The position numbers were made by a program, and so were the translations under genes. The notes beneath the pieces are model-generated. The model searched no databases. It was not told the origin of the DNA and saw nothing but the letters and a program-made list of their open reading frames with translations. A stretch of 64,000 nt of DNA from Panorpa germanica (lineage: Eukaryota; Arthropoda; Insecta; Mecoptera; Panorpidae). This document shows, one piece after another, positions 23,486-35,015 of this stretch. The stretch is from positions 15,810,001 to 15,874,000 of the forward strand of contig OY783205.1 in the NCBI GenBank assembly GCA_963678705.1, given 5' to 3'. Each line of letters opens with the position of its first letter. The first letter of the stretch is position 1.

Positions 23486-24536
23486 AGTACTTAATTAAAG
23501 TTATATATAATATACAGACTAAAGATTATTTTGTACCAATAAACGACTCTCCGAAGAATAGGATTCTGACAAGGAAAAATTGCTAGCGAAAACAGTAACT
23601 CACAGGAAATTTCCGATGGGGCTCAGACACCGCAGTTGTAACAGGAAGGTAGTCTCTCTGATTGAACAGACTGCTATCTAACTGCTTCAGCTCTTTACTT
23701 CTCCTTTTCAAAATTCTTTCTCGTTCATAAAGATGTTCTAAAAATATTAAACATGAATTAATATAATTGTAGAAACAATTATAGGAAATATTATAGTAGA
23801 TATTCAAAAGTATTGGATATAATACTAAAAATATTGAACAATGATGCTACAAAATTGTTATTTTATAACAAATATTCAAAAGTATTGAATATAATACTAA
23901 AAAAATAATAGCTTCAATGAATTACAAGGATGCTACTAATAGAAAGGTTATAGCAAATATTCAAAAGTATTGAATATAATACTAAAAAAATAATAGCTTC
24001 AATGAATTACAAGGATGCTACTAATAGAAAGGTTATAGCAAATATTCAAAAGTATTGAATATAATACTAAAAAAATAATAGCTTCAATGAATTACAAGGA
24101 TGCTACTAATAGAAAAAAAATACAATTATCAATTTATGATAATAATTGTACACAAGATAAAAAGATACTGTCTTATTATACTTAACAAAAAAAACTTTCG
24201 ATTTTGATCTATGTACAGCTGTGTGCAGGGTTCTGGAAACGATTAACATCAGTTTAGATTATTCCATTTGTTCTAGAAGCATCCATCCATTCGCTGGGGG
24301 CAAAAGATTTCTTTTTTTCTGGTTCAGCGGGCTGTTGTTTTACATCCACCGGACTTGTAGAAAATTATGAGAAATACAGATGAATTGACGTTCTATCTCG
24401 TACTCTTCGGCAATCTTGGAAATAATCGATCGACGTAGTGGTATCCAGAATAATTGATCTGCATCCAGGTGTAGAATATATAGAAAAAAATTTTGGGCGT
24501 ACCTCTTGGATATTTATGTGTAGGAATATCTCTTCG
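23486..24536 (-). other. Gypsy 5' leader
   Basis: A roughly 1.05 kb non-coding leader between primer site and gag. It contains an 85-bp tandem repeat array and several short upstream frames, the longest 74 residues (23583-23807, minus), which has no recognisable domain. Confidence 0.7.
23798..24113 (-). repeat. 85-bp tandem repeats in the Gypsy leader
   Basis: Starts of the repeated CAAATATTCAAAAGTATTG lie at 23869, 23954 and 24039, an exact 85-base spacing. A shorter diverged copy precedes them at 23798. The three full copies look identical or nearly so. Confidence 0.85.
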
Positions 24537-24554
24537 AGACCCCACCTGACACCA
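24537..24554 (-). promoter_or_regulatory. Gypsy primer-binding site
   Basis: Two bases inside the 5' LTR the minus strand reads TGGTGTCAGGTGGGGTC. The first nine bases would pair with a tRNA ending CTGACACCA, as I recall for some insect leucine tRNAs. The tRNA assignment is tentative; the TGG start and the position are clear. Confidence 0.65.
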
Positions 24555-24555
24555 A

Positions 24556-25303
24556 TGTTGTAAAATGGTGTCGTATTGTCGTTCTGGAGGAGATTACTCA
24601 GCTTACTAGTACATTCTGCAGGGATGCTAGCTTCTGGTAGTAGATTCTTCAGTTGACGACTTCCAACACCAATTACAGTAGTAATCGAATATCTTTCTTA
24701 AGATGATTAACAAGGATTCTTGTTCAGACGGTGTATTGTTGCAATTAGAGAATACTTGAGCGGTCTAAAGTAACCTCGTTGCGACATGCGACGGTTGAAC
24801 AATTAGTATCTTTTTATTACTATTAATACAAACACTTTTATTAAAATATATCATTTATTCGTTGTAATATTATATCTGCTTACTTAATTACAATAGTATT
24901 TTATTAGATTAACGAAGATGACAGATATAAAACAAAATGTAATTCTATAGTGTTATAATTTAATTAATAGTTGAAATGTGCTCACTATTCAATACGTACG
25001 AAGTTGCGAATAGTAATGCTTGCTTTGAGACTCAGGAGAAGACTGGCTTTCAGCGTCTTGTGCAATTTAATATATAATAATTTATTTCACATCACAGAAC
25101 GCCAATACTGAATTACCAGCATTAAATCAATATTAATCTCCACAAACCAGAGACAATATTTATAAGCGCTAAACTTAAATAATTATTCTTTACAATCTTA
25201 ATACTAATACAAAAACTGTTTACATAATATAATTCTATTACATAATTAACATTTAATATCATTAAAAATAAAAGGTAAGTGCGACATATGCGTACTTACA
25301 ACA
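24556..25303 (-). repeat. Gypsy 5' LTR
   Basis: 748 bp, matching the 3' LTR at all but one position seen, and followed by the CTAT target duplication. Confidence 0.93.
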
Positions 25304-25307
25304 CTAT

Positions 25308-25801
25308 TGAATCGAATTGTAGTAAATTTTAATATGTTATTCACAACATCAGTAGCTATCATTGAAACTAGAATCATTTCTTTATTTCAATAATTTGGTA
25401 TCTTTTTCGTTAAGCAACTGGTCAAAAAACACAGTTAAAATAGAATTCCAATTTTAAAAGCGCGCCATTTTGTCAATTTTTAATATTTTTCTTTCTCTCT
25501 CAATTTTTTTTAATTTCAAAACTTTTGTTCACACAAATGTTTGTATGTAGAATAAGTGTAATAATAAGTCTAAAAAGTTAAAATATCGTTTTTCGTTAAT
25601 TTTATTATAGGAATACAATCCTCACCGTCTCTCCTTAAGTACCAGACGATAAATACCTCAACACAATCCTTTGACCGTACGGCGCCACTTTTATTAAACT
25701 TAAGGGATCAGGTAGCAACCCTCAATAAATACCCTTTTTAAAATCAATTTAAAACTACACTTAAACATTTTTAAAAACTGCCTCTATTAAACTATTGCAT
25801 C
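25308..25801 (+). repeat. Duplicated leader segment S5, copy B (right part)
   Basis: Continuation of the leader after the Gypsy insertion, matching 6555-7235 and 52850-53490, with the ACCGTCTCTCC and GGGATCAGGTAGCAACCC blocks just before the BEL gag start. Confidence 0.65.
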
Positions 25802-26560
25802 ATGTCAGCACTAAAATATTAAAAACTAAAAGCGCATTACAGGAAGATTTATTGTCACAAGATAGGTATTGTGTATCCATTGACATACGTAAACGTAATG
25901 TAGTTAAAATTACGAGAGTTCGGCGGCGGTGATTATGTTTTAATTGCCCAAGAGCCGGACACACATACAATGATTGCTATTCTAATTTTCGCTATCGGCT
26001 TTGTGATAAAAAACACAACACTATTCTGCCTCACCAACAACATTCTGATTAAGATCCAACACCTGACAATAACATTACATAACTATTAAACACTGGTTGG
26101 CTAAGCAACCACAATCCTGCTCTGTTATCAACTGCTATTGTACAAGCAGCTGACGCAAATAATAAGCTTTGGACTGCCAGAGCCGTATTAGATAGTGGTG
26201 GTCAAAACAGTTTCATGTCAACAAGTAAATTAAAAATACCATTTAAAAAGCGATGCATCAGTTCTGGGTCTAAGCACTACAAGAACTCAATTAACTAATT
26301 TAAAAACAATAGATATAATATCTACACAAACCCCTTTCACAGCAAAATTAGACTGCCTTATTTTGAAAAAGTCACAGGTAATATTGCTGCTTCTGATCAA
26401 GAAAATATCAACTTAGCCGATCCACTGTTTAACAAGTCTGAAGGGATACATTCCTTACATTCTTTGCAAACCTCTCACTCACAACAGAACTACCTAGCAC
26501 AAACATTTTTCCCAATACCTATAAACGACACTGTTGTTAAAGTGAATATTAAATTGTTTA
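25802..26560 (+). pseudogene. BEL/Pao gag-protease relic, copy B
   Basis: Begins ATGTCAGCACTAAAA like the gag starts at 7236 and 53492, but a stop follows within a few codons. Further on a zinc knuckle is clear at 25936-25977 (CFNCPRAGHTYNDC, C-x2-C-x4-H-x4-C). After stops and shifts comes ARAVLDSGGQNSFMS with the Asp codon at 26191, the aspartic-protease active site as written in BEL/Pao elements. The middle of gag and everything after protease is lost. Copy A keeps the gag N-terminus that is missing here. Confidence 0.65.
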
Positions 26561-26744
26561 AATGTTTGTTTTAACTGATTTCCAACCAGTTAAGGAATAC
26601 GAGATCACCAACGCGTCGATCATATCAGTAAAAAATAAATTTCACCGCTTTTGCCTGTTAGTTAAAATAATTTTTATATATTTGTTAAAATATTATGCAA
26701 TAATATTTTGTTTCCATATAAAATTAATTGTTATTATTAAATCT

Positions 26745-26833
26745 ATGAAAAAGACAACCCTCTCATTTTGTATGCTTGTTGCTGTACTATTTGCTTCTTA
26801 CGTCGTAGGAGTTTACTACAACGACAAATTCTG
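26745..26833 (+). CDS. Candidate signal-peptide exon of F-box/LRR copy B
   Basis: A 29-codon open piece with two lysines after Met and a hydrophobic core of about 17 residues, then YYNDKF, ending in TTCTG|GTAAAA. Spliced to the acceptor TTTTTATAG at 27605 it restores a Trp codon and stays open into the F-box exon. Read without splicing it is a 30-residue peptide ending FW. In copy A the same place is broken; in copy C it is replaced by other sequence. The donor is only moderate, so this exon is a hypothesis. Confidence 0.45.
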
Positions 26834-29800
26834 GTAAAAATATTAAAGCAGCTTATGTTACCGCCTAATCTATTTATAAATTTTCACTCATAGGTTGACA
26901 TTATTTAGACATGGGTGTACTAACTTTTTACGTACAGACTAGTGCGATATAAACATGCGACACTAATAAAACCCTTGCTTATACTATTTTTTAAGTTTTA
27001 GGTAGAATTTTTATGAAACAAAAATGTTTCAATCCAAAGTCGGAACAACTAAACAAATTACGATTTGAATGTTATCTCAAAGAATGTTTTCTCGAGTCAG
27101 TCTAGATTAGTCTCATCTCATCAGAATAATCTCTTTGTGCGTTGACGTTTTTTTTATTGGTGTTTAGTAAATATATAAGAATAATTGAAAATGGTGTTTA
27201 AATGGACAAATGAAATAGACCTGAACAATAGACCCTGGTCAAACCCTGTTTGACGAACCGACAAACAAAGTTGATTTAATTGTTGCATCTTAAACAGCAG
27301 ATTGTTGTAGCAAGCAGCATGTGTAGGCTAAGATTGAATGGATTGTTCTTGAATCGATTAACGTAGTCATTATCTTAAACAGTTTACATTTTACGAGTAC
27401 ATATGGTGTTATACTTTAAGAATTATAATATAGTAAAACAATTAATTTCACGTCCAGATAACTATTGTAGTAATGACCATTGCAATTACAATGAAACGGC
27501 CCCCCCGCTCCGGCAATTTTTAAAATGTAGTACATAAGCTAACTGTTCTGTTAAAACTTTTCTAGCGACAAATTTAATTTTAAATTCACATTTACATTTT
27601 TATAGGTGTAATCAAGATCTCCTCAACGCAATCGTCATGGAAACGTCCATGGAAACTTTAGATACTTATAGTGTGTTGCAGATACTGTCATATCTACAGT
27701 ACAACGACGTACTTAATTTTAATACAGTGTTTCGTGGACATTTTGAAGCTGTGGATTTACATTGGCGGAGACTCCGAGTGCTAGATGTTGACGAATTTCT
27801 AGACAACCAAATCTCTACAATTGATTTATCATTGATTAAGAATTTACGGACTCTGAAGTTAACTAGAAAGCGATATTTAGAGAATTTTGAAGAACTTCCT
27901 ATTTCCATCAGCACACATTGTTATCAAATAGAAGTTTTGAACATACCCGGGATACCATTGATAAATGAAGATGTGGTAGCATTAGGCAGTCTGACCACGT
28001 TGAAGTCACTTTCAATTACCTGCGGAAAAGTTGATGATAATGTGTTGGGACAGTTATTTCAAAGCAATCCCGGGCTTCGGGAAGTGACCATTCGCGATTT
28101 TAATGACACACCTGTTAATGGAATGTGTTTTGAGAAATTAGGAAGCTCACTTAAGTCACTAACATTGATTGGATTCAGAAAACTAAATCTTAACATACTT
28201 TTAAGGTGCATGGAAAATTGGCAGTTGGAATTACTGCATTTAGAAACCAAATTAGATCTAGACCAGATGCGAATATTAAGTAGACACACCAGTTTCAAAT
28301 CAGTGCGTCTTAAATTGACAGATGACTCACTGTTACAAATATTGTTACAAAATAACCCTGAACTTGTCGAGTTACATGTTGAATTGATGGGTGCTGGACC
28401 ACGTAGTCACTTCTTTAGATATTTGCCTCTAAAATTGAAAAAACTTAGACTTAAAGGAAACTTTCTATTTAGTGATAACATATTATTTGAGCGTTTGAAA
28501 ATCTTGGATCTGGATTCCTTCGAGATAGGTTACAATTATCCATTTCTTGACGAACTTCAATACAACTTGGTCGGAAGTTTAGTGGAACTATTACCTAACT
28601 TACGGACACTTACGCTTCCTATGTTTCAATCGATGTCATTCCAGTCACTAAGAGAATTAACAAAACTAACGACTCTTCAACTGCATCTACCGGTTATAGA
28701 AATTGACAAAGTATTAAAAGTGATTTCCGAAAATTGTCTAAATTTAGAAGATATTACTTTATTCGAAGCTACAAATCTTTCAAAAGAAGGAGTAGAGCAT
28801 CTTATTAAATTACCAAAATTAAAAAAATTTAGCATATCTGATGCAGAAGACTTATTTAACGCGGACTGTCTGACCATTTTAAGTGGATGCAAAACTTTGG
28901 AAACTGTTAGAATAATATATTGTACAGGTATTGAAGAAAACTTTTCATTACCGCTGCTGGTGAATGACACACTAAAAGTAAGTATCAACACTAACTAATT
29001 TCTTTCGTCAACAATTTAAAATTTAATTGGGAAGATTCCTATTTTTTAAATTAAATATGTTAAAGCTTACAATTTAAAACTGTTCTTACGCTACAGACCA
29101 TCGTCTGCTAGTTTAAATATTATCAGTGCGACATAAGCGCATTTGATAGAAACCTTTCCATTTATATTAGTTTAACTTATGTACAACTAAAACAGAAATG
29201 TGAATCAAAATATTTGAACGATGCAGTTTTCTTCTATAAATTTCTATATAATAAAATAGGATTCTACCAAATAATCTATTCTGATTTGTTTGTTCACAGT
29301 TTATTGAATTCGTGATCGGTGAAATTGAATACTCCAATGACGATTTTACAGCGATGGTTGAAAGAATAGTGGATAAAATCAATCAACAGACTGACCGGAA
29401 GCAGATTTTAACAGTGACTTTTCCATTTTATCTACAACAACTAAATGGGGTATGTACAAATGTAGCAGATATTTTAAACGATTTGCAAATATTTAAATAT
29501 TGAACCACAATTACATGAAATCTGGCAAGGAATTTTAAGAGTGAGGACATCCCATTAGCAATAGAAACGAAATGCAGAAAGGAAAGTTAGGCTAGATCGA
29601 ATTCATATAATGATGGAAATAGGAGAAGTAGAGGAGAAATGGACAATACAAGTTGTGAACGAGGTTAGAAACAAACATATGAGGAAATGTTTAAGACGAT
29701 CCTGCAAAGACGATGTAAATTAATGGTATTGTAATTTACAGAGCGAAAAAAACCGTGGCTTTAAAAGAAGCCCATCAAATTATAATAAAGTAAATAAAAA

Positions 29801-30226
29801 AATGTTAGGTTATGTATTAGAAGATATATTTGACATAAATTAATAAAGATTTTTGTGTCAGATTATATATTGATAAATTCATTATTGGTAAATGACATTT
29901 TATATCTTGTGTATTTTGTGTAAGGGTAATATTCTGAATGCTAACTTATATACCATATGCATAATTTCGATAAATAACAAAACGTAACATTAGGTAAAAA
30001 ACACTACTTTAAATAACAAGTCGTGACAAGAGTATTTCAAGAGTTTTGTCCAACTACTTTCACAGATAACGATTTTACAGCCTTTTATCATTTTTATAAT
30101 AATCTAACAAATTTTATATTTCAGATTCTTCGAATGCCAAGGTTACCTCGTTTACTGCAGTTGAATGATTTCATAGACAACGAAATTTATTTAAATGAAA
30201 TATATCATCGTGATGACATTTTTTAA
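26745..30226 (+). CDS. F-box/leucine-rich-repeat protein, copy B (intact, spliced)
   Basis: The only undamaged host gene seen. Main exon 27606-28977 (ATG 27637; second in-frame ATG 27649) encodes an F-box (METLDTYSVLQILSYLQYND ... HWRRLRVLD), then about 12 irregular LRRs (LKSLSIT, LRTLTLP, LTTLQLH). Donor ACTAAAA|GTAAGT, intron 28978-29299, exon 29300-29449, intron 29450-30124, last exon 30125-30226 ending DDIF-stop; all these junctions are phase 0. A candidate first exon 26745-26833 (MKKTTLSFCMLVAVLFASYV..., signal-peptide-like) joins TG|G in frame to CNQDLLNAIV before ATG 27637, giving about 570 residues. Without it the protein is 530. If the GTATGT donor is not used, the product ends LQIFKY at 29503. 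F-box proteins recruit SCF ubiquitin ligase through Skp1, and the LRRs would choose the substrate. Secretion would suggest an effector; unproven. Confidence 0.75.
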
Positions 30227-30350
30227 TTCTTTAAACATAACACGCAAATATTATGTACAAAAATTTGGAGAAGTTTGCGTTTGTTCATTGTAAAAGTGTA
30301 AATATTATTAATGTGTAATAACAGCTGTTTACCATCGCTACTTATAATAT

Positions 30351-30356
30351 AATAAA
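30351..30356 (+). terminator. Poly(A) signal of F-box/LRR copy B
   Basis: AATAAA about 125 bases after the stop at 30226. Copy C has AATAAAA at the same place. Confidence 0.5.
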
Positions 30357-30845
30357 ATTTATAAATAATAACATTATTGGTTTTTAATTATTAGCTAATA
30401 AGAAAAGGTACATTTTTTAATAAAAATATATATATCAAATAACTGCCAATTTTCAAAAAAATATTAAACGTTTTTTTTAAAGAATTTTAGAATTAAGCGC
30501 TAGATTTGAATTTCTTAGAAACAAATTCTTAGGAATGTAGAAGTCTGCATAAAATTCGATTTTCGACTTTATGATCGACTTTAATAATTTAGACTTTCCG
30601 ATTTCCTAATCGATTTGTAATAGTTTTATGAATTATTATTTTCAAATATTTTTCTTTGATAAGATTTTAACAAATAAATATTAAATACATTTTTAATTTT
30701 TTCTATTTTGTAATAATATGCCACGTTACAATCTGTTACAATAAGTATGAACAATAAGGACCTATGCTAAAAATGAAATTTAACCTAAATAAGAAATAGT
30801 CGTCCAGTGACGGCTATAATTATAATTAATATTAAAATAATATGT
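30357..30845. other. AT-rich spacer
   Basis: No gene or repeat recognised. The first part resembles the flank of copy C at 59405-59600. Confidence 0.4.
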
Positions 30846-30849
30846 TAGA

Positions 30850-32640
30850 GAGCATAAGAAAGGGAGAGCAGGAGGTGGAATTATAACGGGTGTACGTAGG
30901 GAGTTAAAAAAAGAAGAAGTAGCAGACAGAAGAGAAACAGCAGTAAGGAGGACGGTAACACTGGGAGAAGAGACATGGGAGATAGTAACAATATACAGTA
31001 AAGGACATATAAAAGAAACGAAAAAAGGAAATAAAAGAAGTGTTTGAAGATGAAAAACAGGAAAACCTAATAATTGGAGGGGAATTCAACACGAGAATTA
31101 GGCAGTTGGGGGAGTTGGACGAAGAATGGGAAAATAGTAAAAAGAAAAAAAAAACTAAGAACAAAACAATAAACGCTGAAGGAAAAGAACTAAGGGCAAT
31201 GCTAGAAGAACAAAGATGGATTGTGTTAAATAAGAACAAGGAATAAGTTGAGAGAGGAGAATTTACCTATGTGGGTGGCAGAGGGGATACAGTGATCGAT
31301 TACTTGGTGACAACGCTGGGAGGAGAAAAGATGGTAGACAGAATGAAAGTGGAAAAGAGGGTGGACTCGGATCACCTACGAAAGGAAAGAAATGAACATG
31401 AATGGCATTGATTAGATCGAAGAAGGAAGTTTAAGAAGGAATTAGAACGAAGATGCAAGGAAAAGGGAGCAACGAAGGAGATAGAGGAAATTGAAGAGAG
31501 GACGAGGACAGCAAGCCGAGGTAAAAGGTGGCGAATGACTGGAAGAATTGGAGAAAACAAGTGGTAAATAGAAAGTGTAAAAAATAAAAAAAAAAGTTAA
31601 AAAGAGAACTAAAGAGATGGAAAAAAGGAGAGTCAAGAAAAGAAGACTTCAAGAGGGAGCAAAGCGAATATAACGTTAAGATGAAAGATAAAAAAAGTAG
31701 TTCAGAAGAAAGATAGAAAACGAAATAAAAGAGATAAAAACGAAAAGGCAGGCATGGGAATACATAAATATGAAGAATAGCCAAAGGAAAGAGCCAAGTA
31801 AGGAAATAGAAATGAAAGAGTGGACTAAATACTTTAAAGGAATGCTAGGAGAAAAGAAAAGAAACGAGAGTACAAAGAAGAGAGAAACAAAGAGAAAGAG
31901 AAAGAAAATGAAATATAACTGAATGAGCTAAGAACACAAATACAAAAACTTAAGGAAAAAAAAGCACCAGATAGAGATGGATTAGTTACCCTTTGGAGAA
32001 AAAGGATAATAAGTCCAATATATAAAAAGGGAAACAGACACGAAGCCAAGAATTATAGGGGAATTACACTATTGAACACGGGATACAGGATATGCAGGGA
32101 TAGTCCGAGACAGACTAGAAGAAGATGTAAAACAAAAAAGAATGATTCCAGAAAGTCAAGCAGAATTCAGAAAAGGGAGAGGTACGATGAATAACATATA
32201 CGCGCTGAACTATATAGTGCTATGATGCTATAGATGCTATGTTTGTTGACCTGAAAGCAGCATTCGAAATGGTAAACAGGGAGAAGTTATGGGAATATAT
32301 GAGAAGGAAAAAAATGGATGAGAACATAGTTGAAAGAATTGAATAAATCTATAAAGTTAGTGGTGAAAAGACAGAAAAGTTCTGGAAAGACAAGGGTGTA
32401 AGGCAAGGTTGCCCTTTGAGCCCTATTTTATTTTCAATAAACATAGCAGATATGGAGAAAGTTATGGAAAGGGGACAAGATGGAAAGTGGTAATAGGAAG
32501 AAACAAAAAGATATGGACCTTAGTCTACGCAGACGACATAGTCCTTTTGGCGAAAGGAGAGGGAGAACAGCAGGAAATGGTAAACCGACTATTGATATAC
32601 CTAGACAGGAGAGGGCTAGTGGCGGTAATATGTTTGCACA
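30850..32640 (+). pseudogene. LINE (non-LTR retrotransposon) relic: endonuclease and reverse transcriptase
   Basis: Pieces in several frames. The apurinic endonuclease domain shows GGIITGVRREL, W-IVTIYS, LIIGGEFNTRI (31066 on), GEFTYVGGRGDTVIDYLVT and VDSDHL. Reverse transcriptase shows IYKKGNRHEAKNYRGITLLNT (32015 on), AEFRKGRGTMNNIYALNYIV, VDLKAAFEMVNR, GVRQGCPLSPILF (32394 on) and LVYADDIVLLAKGE (32520 on). Many stops and frameshifts; no poly(A) tail was identified. The clade is unresolved. The coding strand is strikingly rich in A and G, which creates long spurious open frames on the minus strand. Confidence 0.75.
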
Positions 32641-32739
32641 CGCACGCGCCATTCGTGTATAACGAAACCGTGCGTTCAAATGGGTTTTCTAAAGCGCGAG
32701 ATTCAAATACATATACTGTAATGACTTTTTCCATTTAGG

Positions 32740-33300
32740 TTGTTGCGTCAGGGTGCGAGGCTCTCTAGTAAGTTGCCCTACTTGCCACCCCTAAAGGCCT
32801 CCACTGCATATCTTCTACCATCTTTAGCATCTAGGTTTCCTGATATAATTTTAGTTATACTTCCTAGTGGTCCTATTGACCTGTTGAAGAGAGGTGTTTT
32901 AATTTTATCAATTCTTTAGGATTACATTAGTTTGTCTATTTATTTGTTTAATTATATATTGTCCTTTTTTAATTGGAACTGATTTATTTATAAGGTTCTT
33001 TTTTATTTAAACAAAATCTCCTCTATGAAATATAGTTGGTTTTATTTTATTTTTAATTTGTTCGATAGTAACAATTTTTGGATTAACACTATTTTCGTGT
33101 ATTTTGTCCTGTATTCTCTCTGAGTTATCAAGATGACCTTTTATCTTGTCTAAGGTTATTTCTTTTTCTATTTTCAAATCAACTATGTTTCGTCTTGTTG
33201 ATCTGTGTATACACTTGAAGGAGTCATACCAGTGGTTGAATGTATAGTATGATTATAAGGTAATATGCATTTGTTCATTTTTATTGTAAGTGAGATAATG
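32740..33300 (-). pseudogene. Gypsy-type integrase relic, C-terminal part
   Basis: The minus strand reads YNHTIHSTTGMTPF (33216-33265), then charged sequence and an IKPTIFHRGDFV-like stretch, typical of the region after the integrase core. The frame is interrupted. The matching core is found 17.7 kb away at 50955-51420 on the same strand. This family differs from the intact element at 17501-25303. Confidence 0.55.
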
Positions 33301-33373
33301 TTATTAGTTTTTTCGATCCTATATTATAATGTTCCAACTGTATGTTTATATTCTTATAGTCTTATATTCTTAT

Positions 33374-34213
33374 ACTAGCTTTTACCCCCGTCGCAAGCGA
33401 CGTCTGTCTTTTGTGTGTGGCTTGAACTTCATGTAAAAATTTAAATTCCTGTAACGTTTACCCCCGTCGCAAAGCTACGTCTTTTTGGCGTGTATGATTT
33501 GAAACCAATAAAATAATTCGTAATTACATTTCATATTTAACTCTATTTTTAAATTGAAATAATAAACTCGCTCAATAATAAATTGATAAAAAAAAATATA
33601 TTTTTTTTATCAAAATAAAAATTATTTTCAATTTATACGTTATTTGACCAACTTTTTTTCAAAATTTGGGATTTTTTTTTTCGATTCGTAAATAAGTTAC
33701 CAAGGTTAGCCTATATACAAAATTTCAACTTTCTAGCACAATTTTTACTTTCGGCAAATACTGCCCCCGTGCCCCCAAATAAAATTTTGAAATTTTGAAT
33801 TTTTTTTTATTAGTAATATACTGAATTATTCTAGAATCCAGAATATGAACTTTCTCCAAAGTTCCATACCGGGCCCCCGAATTTCTTCAACCCCCCCTTT
33901 TTCAATTTTTGAATTTCTAATTTTTGAGAAATGCCAGCATTGAATACCTTAATACACATGCAAAATTTCAACTTTCTATCTTTTACGAATTAAAAGTAAT
34001 ACAGCAAGAAAGGGTTCTCTTTTTTTCCAGTTTTTCCAAAATTACGGGTTTCCAGGAAATTCAAGGAAAAATCCGAGGACGCCAAAAGTCTTAGAATTTT
34101 TTTCTCTACAAAATAGCAAACTTTCAAAAACATTGACGGAGCCGTTTCCATTCTACCATACGAATTTCAGCAACAAACAAACATATAAATATACACTTGG
34201 AACATTATACTAT
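33374..34213 (-). mobile_element. Helitron-like unit 1
   Basis: An example of a complete unit: CTAG plus hairpin, a second hairpin-bearing terminus 85 bases in (33461-33479, CCCCCGTCGCAAAGCTACG), the internal family blocks, and the opposite end near TACCATACGAATTTC, before an ACATATAA-rich linker. Confidence 0.65.
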
Positions 34214-35015
34214 ACTAGCTTTTACCCCCGTCGCAAGCGACGTCTGTCTTTTGTGTGTGGCTTTAATTTCATGTCAAATTTAAATTCCAAACAGTTTACC
34301 CCCGTCGCAATGCGACGTCCTTTTGGCGTGTATGATTTGAATCCAATAAAATAATTTGTAATTACTTTTCATATTTAATTCTATTTTTAAATTGAAATAA
34401 TAAACTCGCACAATAATAAAACAATTTTTCAACTTATCAAAATAAAAAATATTTTCAATTTATGCGTTATTTGACCACCTTTTTTTCAAAATTTGGGATT
34501 TTTTTTTCGATTAGTAAATAAGTTACCAAGGTTAGCCTACTATATACAAAATTTCAACTTTCTAGCACAAATTTTAGTTTCGGCAAATAATGTTCCCCGT
34601 GCCTCCAAATAAAATTTTGAAATTTTGAATTTTTTTTTATTAATAATATACTTAATTATCCTAGAATCCAGAATATGAACTTTCTCCAACGTTCCCTACC
34701 GGGCCACCGAATTTCTTCAACCCCCCCTTTTTCAATTTTTAAATTTCTAATTTTGGAGAAATGTCAGCATTGAATACCTTAATACACATGCAATATTTCA
34801 ACTTTCTATCTTTTACGAATTAAAAGTAATACAGCAAAAAAGGGATTACTTTTCTTTCAGTTTTTCCAAAATTACGAGTTTCCAGGGAATTCAGGGAAAA
34901 ATCCGGGGACGCCAAAAGTCTTAGAATTTTTTTCTCTACGAAATAGGAAATTTTCAGAAACATTGACGGAGCCGTTTTCGAGCTACCATACGAATCGCGT
35001 AAACATATAAACATA
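34214..35015 (-). mobile_element. Helitron-like unit 2
   Basis: Same plan as unit 1 with scattered substitutions and a shorter linker; it has both hairpins. The opposite end is near TACCATACGAATCGCG. Confidence 0.65.

Larger units (their letters stand above)
17501..25303 (-). mobile_element. Full-length Ty3/Gypsy LTR retrotransposon
   Basis: A complete 7803-bp element flanked by a CTAT target duplication (17497-17500 and 25304-25307). In the other leader copies the same place is uninterrupted (ACTATTCAACCG). Both LTRs are 748 bp, start TGTTGTAA and end TTACAACA, and differ at one base that I could see. The order on the minus strand is 5' LTR, primer-binding site, repeat-bearing leader, a single gag-pol frame, polypurine tracts, 3' LTR. 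There is no envelope frame. Intact coding and near-identical LTRs mean a recent, possibly still active insertion. Confidence 0.95.

Noticed and set aside
23583..23807. 74-residue frame upstream of gag
   Set aside because: In the leader, overlapping the start of the repeat region, with no recognisable domain; more likely chance than a leader protein.
23798..24113. CRISPR-like regular repeats
   Set aside because: Direct head-to-tail 85-bp repeats without unique spacers, inside a retrotransposon leader in eukaryotic DNA.
26562..26837. 91-residue frame ending at the signal-like peptide
   Set aside because: The first 61 residues run through AT-rich non-coding sequence shared by the units. Only the last 30 codons from ATG 26745 look meaningful, and these are treated as an exon candidate.
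31372..32049. Several Ser/Phe/Leu-rich frames on the minus strand (up to 117 residues)
   Set aside because: They are the complement of the purine-rich LINE relic on the plus strand. No domain or start context supports them.
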